Shown here: positions 58,545-64,000 of the stretch, in pieces
Layout: each line of letters begins with the position of its first letter
Numbering within the stretch: position 1 is the first letter of the stretch
DNA from: Telopea speciosissima
Taxonomy: Eukaryota > Streptophyta > Magnoliopsida > Proteales > Proteaceae
Reading direction: 5' to 3'
Assembly: GCF_018873765.1 (NCBI RefSeq)
Contig: NC_057923.1
Coordinates: 19,191,913-19,255,912, forward strand
DNA length: 64,000 nucleotides
Made by a program: the position numbers and the translations under genes
The notes under the pieces: generated by a model
Databases searched by the model: none
What the model saw: only the letters and a program-made list of their open reading frames with translations
Told to the model about the DNA's origin: nothing

Positions 58545-59650
58545 TGATGTAGGACAAACATGAAAAAAGAGAGGCCAAAGCACTGTTCATGTTACTGTTC
58601 ACGCGAACAGTGTCACAACCCTTATATTGCCTTGGTGTGAATGCTACTAGAAAGACCTCTGGGCCCCAACACCAGATCGTGTTAAGACTTTTTAGAAGGG
58701 TCAATTTTGTCTATACGTGGGAATTTAGGAGTTTAGTTTAGTTTCTATTTTCAGAATTATTCTCTTAGATATTTTTTGGTTGTCTATTAAGCAACCTTAG
58801 CTCAGTTTAGTTTCTAATTTTAGATTTAGAAAGTAGGTTTAGCTTTTATTTAGAAGTTTCTATTTTCAGTTTGTTTCATCTTTCTTGCAAGTTTTTAATT
58901 TTTTCTTACTTAAAAGGCAAACATAGCTGCCCATAACTATGTAATGTCCTTAGAGGCCCTCCCGGACGATTAATGAAGTTGATTTGAGATTGCTTATGCA
59001 AGTTTTATTGTCCCAACTGTTTGGATGAAGGGCTGAGAGAGCCTGGCTGGTGAGAGCCAAATCTCCTTATCTCTTTCCACTTCTTCTCTTATTTTCTCTT
59101 CTTACCCCACTCGATTCCCTTTCCCTGCTGCTTTCCTGAGACTGCTGCAAGTGCTGTGAAGACTCTTGAAGGCTCTAATCAATCTTCAATTCTCCAAAGT
59201 TTGCTGCTGTTGCAAAACAATCAAAGGAGGCTCAAGGACTCCTGCGGCGCTGCTGTTCCTGCCCTGTTTCTCCAGCAGATTTCAGACTTGAATATCTCCT
59301 CAACCAGCCATCAAAATCAGTTGAGTTTTGGAGTACAAAACACACCCACCGGGGCCTCCACTCGATCCAAGTTTCAGCCTCTATTACTGGCTGGATTATT
59401 CTACAGCACTTACCTTCTAATTCTGAGTTTTACCTTCTATTTTCAAGACCAACTCAGATCTCCACTTCTGACCATCAGAATTGGACCAAATTTGGAGCAC
59501 ATATTCACCCCACCAAGGCTAGCCTTCGCTCAGATTTGGAGCCCATTCCCACTACTGGTTGCTCAGATTTGATTACTTTCTAATTCTGTCCTCTGTTGCC
59601 ATTTGTGGGTTGATTTGGGGCTAGGTTAACCCTAATCTAGTCTTACATTA
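58545..59650 (+). mobile_element. Solo LTR, second copy of the family at 25-1,607
   Basis: The unit begins TGATGTAGG and ends CTTACATTA, the same termini as the copy at the window start. Flanks CTCAT (58,540-58,544) and TTCAT (59,651-59,655) agree at four of five bases. It shares the near-palindrome ACTGTTCACGCGAACAGT (58,594-58,611), the AGTTTCTATTTTCAG-type repeats and the later CTGCTGC-rich part. It lacks the 328-bp duplication of the first copy. No internal region or partner LTR is present. Confidence 0.65.
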
Positions 59651-59655
59651 TTCAT

Positions 59656-59995
59656 CTAGTCTAGGAACCCCCCCACCCAAAGAAAAAGTTCTGAAAAAGT
59701 GATTGATTCCTTCCATCCAACCAAACAATGGAAAATATATTTTCGTTCTATTCCACTCTTTCCCTTGTTTTCCATCCAACCAAGCGGATCTTTGAGGAAG
59801 AGTCTAAATTGGTCTGCTTTACATTTGTTTTGCCTAAAATGATTGGAAGTAAAAGCAAGTATGGAAAATTTTTAAATTTCTGTTGATTTACAATCACAAC
59901 ACTGTAGATGAGCATGATGCCACATGCAGTTGGTATCCCTCTTTGTGGTGGGACCAATTGAAAACCTAGGATGGCCACTGTGCGTATTTTGCCAC
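59656..59995. other. Short spacer
   Basis: This stretch lies between the solo LTR and the copia element. No supported feature. Confidence 0.4.
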
Positions 59996-60362
59996 TGTTG
60001 AAGTATATATCAAGCACATAGCAAGCAGGCAATCTCGATCAGAATATTCCATTATTCTGATCGAGATTCCTCCTATGTCTCTTCTATTTGTGTTTTATAA
60101 TTAGGATTATAAAGTCCTAGTTTCTAATTTCTGTTTAGTTTCTATTTTCCTATTGCAACTAAGATTGCTAGTAGGGTTAGTCTCTGTTTTCCTTTTGTAA
60201 CTAGGATTCCTAATATGATTAGGAATTCCCCTTTGATCGTAATCTTTTCATATAAATAAAGGCTGTCAAGTTCGATTATTCTTGACAGCACTCCTCCCTT
60301 CTTCCACTTCTTCTCTTCTCTTCCTTTCTCGGTTCTGGTTGCTAAAGGGGCATTCTACTACA
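59996..60362 (+). repeat. 5' LTR of the Ty1/copia element
   Basis: This LTR is about 367 bp, begins TGTTGAAGTATATATC and ends TTCTACTACA just before the primer-binding site. A TATA-like ATATAAATAAAG lies at about 60,251. It contains a perfect hairpin with 16-bp arms (60,031-60,046 and 60,053-60,068). The left limit is inferred from the TG start because the partner LTR is outside the window. Confidence 0.65.
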
Positions 60363-63300
60363 TGGTATCAGAGCACAATCAGTAATTGATTGTTACTCTG
60401 CGATTCTGGTTTGAAGGTCTTTTCAGATTCTTCTTAAAGGAGTGCAGCACCCTATGCTGCATATTGATACACATTAAACCCTAGATGGTGTTTTCAATTG
60501 AAAACTAGGATCTATTTACTTATCTGCTATACATGATCGATTGGAGGCTATTCTTTTCAACCTGCGGTTCTTCTTGAAGATTATCTTTATATCCTAATTT
60601 GGATCCAGTCAGTGGATCATTGCTGCAGTTTGAAGATATTTTTGCTTCTTCTTCTCCAATACCCTAGCTAGGGTTTTCTTTCTCCAATCAATCCCTATTT
60701 TCTGGTGAAGAGAGTGGGTTCTGTTTCTTCTCTCCCAGAACAACACTCGGTTGTCTAATTTTGGTGCTTTTGGGTTGATAAACCTTTGGAAGGATTGTTC
60801 TCCATTGCCGGTTGTCTTATTTGGGTTCCTAAACCCTCATTCTGCTACTGTAAAGTGTGTTGCTGCTGCTATGCTACTATTTTAGGGTTCTAAAACCCTT
60901 TCTGCTACTGCTAAGAGTGTTACTGCTGTTCTGCTGCTATTTTAGGGTTTTCTAAACCCTCATTCTGCTGCTGTTTTAGGGTTTTTGAACCCTCATATTG
61001 TCCCTGCTGATAGTACTACTGCTTGTTTAGGTTTTTAAACCTAACATTGCTACTGTCGATTATATTGCTGGTGTTTTTGGGTTATTTCAAAACCTATGGC
61101 TGATCCTAAGCCACCTACGGACAATGTCCAAGTTCAGATCACTACTATTAAACTCTCCAGGGTTTCAAATTACCTATTATGGGCCCAGGCAGTGCAAGCT
61201 TACATTCATGCCAAGGGCGAACTGAAAAACATTACAAATGATCCTCCTCTTCGTGATCTTTAAGGATCCTACCACAATCATTGCTCATGATGAGTGTATG
61301 CGTGATCATTCTATTATCAAGATATGGTTATGGAACAATGTTGAACCTGCTATTGCTTCCAATGTGATGTTTCACTCACTTGCTAAGGATGTTTGGAATG
61401 ACTTGCGTGAAAGCTTCTCTCAAGAAAGGAATATCTCCCACATGTATGATCTCTATGAGAAACTCTTTACCTTTCAATAGGGGGATAAAAGTATAAAACC
61501 TTGAATGAATACTTTGTCAGCTATAAGGTCATGGTTGAAGAACTCCAGATACAACAACCTCTAACTACTAATCTGGAACAATTGAAACAACAAAGAGCTG
61601 AGTTCCATGTTGCAAAATTAATAGCTTGACTACTCCTGACTACCAGTCTGTGAAGAGTCAGTTACTCACATGGGAGAAGGTTCCTTCTCTCAATGAAGTG
61701 GTTTCTCGTATTAATCGTATGGCTTATCCATCCAAACCTGACAATACATCCAAGGACAACTCAACTTTTGTTGCTAATCATGGTCGAGGACGTGGTCGTG
61801 GCCTTGGCACTGGTGGACGAGGTGTAGGTTCTCAAACCATTAACAAGTCTTCTCGCTAGTGTTCTTATTGTGGCAAACCTAATCATACAGTGGATACCTA
61901 TTGGGCCATGGAAAACCTGATTGGGCGAATGAACTAGCCAATGTTGCCATTACTGACACTAATACTGAGAAATTTAATGGTGATAAGAATCAGAGTCCCA
62001 GTACTTCATCATCTGTATCTCAAGATGATTACAACTAGTTAGTCAAACCCCTTCAACAACTTGAAGCTGCAACTGCCTCTACCTGTACAACTACCTTAGC
62101 TTATAAAGGTAACTCTGCTTTTTATCCTTCTGCTACTTCATGGCTTATTGATTCGGGTGCTTCATGTCACATGACTGGTAAGTCAAGTTTGTTCTCTTCA
62201 ATAAATCAAGTTTAAACCCCTTCCAATGTTATCCTTGCTGATGGGTCCTCTACTCAGGTGGCTGGTCATGGAACTGTTTCTCTAACATCCTCCATGACCT
62301 TCTCTCATGTTCTTCATGTTCCTAAATTACCTTTAAGTCTGTTAACTGTCAGTCAAATTACTAAATCTCTTAAATGATCAGTAACCTTCTATCCCTCTTA
62401 CTATGTTTTTCAAGACCTTCAGATAAGGAAGATGATTGGTGGAGGGCTTGAGCTTGATGGCTTATATTACTTGGATGGCACCGGACCTTCTACTGTAGCT
62501 ACGTCTACTACCACACCATCTCCTATGCAATGACATCTACGTCTTGGTCACCCATCTCTACCTAAACTCCAATTAATGGTTACCTAGTTGCAAATCTACA
62601 TCTCATCTTGAATATGAAGCCTGTGAATTAGGCAAACATCACCGTGCCTCCTTTCCTGCCCGTACTACACCTAGAAGTTCTTCATTGTTTTCTTTAGTTC
62701 ATTCTGACATTTGGGATCCGTGTCGAGTTTGTAATAGGTTAGGATTATCTTATTTTGTTAGTTTTATAGACGATTATTCCCGTTCCACTTGGGACTATAT
62801 GTTGAAGGATCAGACTCAATTTCTTACTATATTAAAAAATTTTATTAGCAAATAAAAACTCAGTTTGACATCTCCATAAAATTTTTTGGTCTGATATTGC
62901 TCTTGAGTACACTCAAATTGAGCTTTCTGACTTTGGTCTCACTTGTGATGTTATTCATCAAACTAGTTGCTCGTACACTCCACAACAAAATGGAGTGGCC
63001 GAACACAAAAATAGGCACTTATTGGAAGTAGTCCGATCCATTATGCTTCACATGAATCTCCCCAAACGTTTTTGGTATGATGCCGTCCTTACTTCTTGAT
63101 ACCTTATTAATCCTATGCCATCCTTTGTCTTACAAAATAAAATTCCCTTTTCTATGCTTTATCCCAATAGTTCTTTATTTACCTCTCCACCACGTGTTTT
63201 TGGTTGTGTCTGTTTTGTTCATATTCTTCATTCTGCCATTGATAAACTCTCTCCTGGGTTTATTAAATGCTTTTTTCTTGGTTACCCTCCCACTCAACAA

Positions 63301-63392
63301 AGGTATAAGTGTTTTGATCCGGTTTCTAATAAACAGTTTATGATTGCTGACGCCTCCTTTTTTTAAAATACTCCTTACTTCTATAGTTCGTC

Positions 63393-63706
63393 TGTTAAAT
63401 TATTTATCCACCCGTGTCCCCCTTTGGATAGTCTGCCGTGTTAGAGCTCCTGTATGATATTCATATTGTTTCCTCCTTATCCTACAAGGTCGGCCTTTTA
63501 GAGGAAGCGGTTTCTACATGGTATCAGTCTATCAGAGCAGGCAGGGGTCACGGTATCGAGTCCCCCTGGGAGCGGGCAGGTGTTAAATTATTTATCCACC
63601 CGTGTCCCCCTTTGGATAGTTCGCCGTGTTAGAGCTCCTGTATGATATACATATTGTTTCCTCCCTTTCCTACAAGGTTGGCCTTTTAGAGGAAGCGGTT
63701 TCTACA
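63393..63706 (+). mobile_element. Miniature LTR element (SMART/TRIM-like), structurally whole
   Basis: Two 126-bp direct repeats (63,393-63,518 and 63,581-63,706) both begin TGTTAAATTATTTATCC and end GCGGTTTCTACA, as LTRs do. The 62-bp space between them starts TGGTATCAG, the initiator tRNA-Met primer-binding motif, and ends in a purine-rich GGGAGCGGGCAGG right before the second repeat. Flanks TCGTC and TCTTC agree at four of five bases. Every structural part of an LTR retrotransposon is therefore present in 314 bp without coding capacity. The two repeats differ at only a few positions, so it is fairly young. Copia-like sequence resumes after it, so it inserted into the copia element. Confidence 0.8.
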
Positions 63707-64000
63707 TCTTCTATATCATCCACAATAAACAATTAAGTTCTAGGTCCACCCTTACCTGTTACCATACCCATTCCCTCACCTCCACTGGCTCAAGTCTCTC
63801 ACCGTCGTCGCCGTTGACCACCGACTTTACCAACCGTTACTACTTCTATACCAGCCTCCACTGTCCCGAGTCCCGACCACTGTTCCTGGTCCATCATACC
63901 CTGTTCCTACTGTTCTGGACATGCCATCTATTGCTGCAGATGCCGCTCCTCCCAACACTCAATCTGATTCTGATGCTGAGGTCTCCATCGACTTATCGGC

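Larger units (their letters stand above)
59996..64000 (+). mobile_element. Ty1/copia retrotransposon, broken, running off the window
   Basis: A 5' LTR (59,996-60,362) is followed directly by a tRNA-Met-type primer-binding site (TGGTATCAGAGC at 60,363). Parts in order are a long leader, gag-like sequence (about 61,095-61,860), a CCHC zinc knuckle (CSYCGKPNHTVDTY, about 61,860-61,905), an aspartic protease (WLIDSGASCHMTG, about 62,140-62,180) and integrase (TPQQNGVAEH, about 62,980-63,010, and on to 63,366). The order protease-integrase before reverse transcriptase places it in Ty1/copia. It carries several breaks and is inactive. A miniature LTR element lies inside it at 63,393-63,706. The remaining pol and the 3' LTR are beyond the window, so age cannot be estimated from LTRs. 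Confidence 0.85.

Noticed and set aside
63519-63580. tRNA gene suggested by the B-box-like GGTATCGAGTCC
   Set aside because: No cloverleaf or A box can be drawn; the stretch is explained as primer site and purine tract of a miniature LTR element.

Overview
This window is nuclear DNA from a flowering plant. Three intact host genes lie in a dense bed of transposable elements, all on the minus strand. They are an intronless mitochondrial-type pentatricopeptide repeat (PPR) gene (3,086-5,047), an ERLIN-type SPFH gene of nine coding exons (7,404-12,655) and the mitochondrial processing peptidase alpha subunit gene of thirteen coding exons (26,458-43,250). Exon boundaries were placed by eye from splice signals, reading phase and remembered family sequence. 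Every junction keeps phase, giving proteins of 653, 358 and 507 residues, close to the usual family lengths. PPR genes, plant L1 and RTE LINEs, tRNA-Met-primed LTR elements, a chromodomain Ty3 element, MULEs with FAR1 or captured host sequence and BED-type hAT transposons all point to an angiosperm. I cannot name the species.

Layout. 1-1,612: solo LTR with an internal 328-bp tandem duplication. 3,086-5,047: PPR gene. 5,430-5,677: short retroposed insert with a perfect 15-bp target duplication. 7,404-12,655: ERLIN gene, including one GC-AG intron. 12,903-17,167: hairpin MITE, then a Mutator-like element (MULE) with ~490-bp terminal inverted repeats carrying a FAR1-type DNA-binding remnant. 17,291-18,359: retroposed unit with a 292-codon open frame of unknown identity. 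18,980-25,290: LINE remains and a MITE; a Ty3/gypsy chromovirus (20,384-25,022) lies inside one LINE. 26,458-43,250: alpha-MPP gene, whose introns 7 and 8 (2.8 and 9.9 kb) hold RTE, hAT-like, Ty3 and non-coding LTR elements, partly nested. 43,251-49,916: decayed repeats, a second MITE copy, a MULE carrying an FLZ zinc-finger fragment (46,808-48,076) and local tandem duplications. 50,805-56,072: large hAT with a perfect 8-bp target duplication and a decayed transposase. 58,545-59,650: second solo LTR of the first family. 59,996-end: Ty1/copia element leaving the window, carrying a 314-bp miniature LTR element.

The three host genes are not an operon-like unit. They share organelle and membrane housekeeping themes (mitochondrial RNA processing, ER membrane quality control, mitochondrial presequence cleavage), but nothing in the sequence shows joint regulation. 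The most unusual items are the miniature LTR element, the FLZ-carrying MULE, the three-layer nest in alpha-MPP intron 8, and the retroposed unit with a long unidentified open frame. I see no wholly new gene system. All similarity calls are from reading alone, without database searches.
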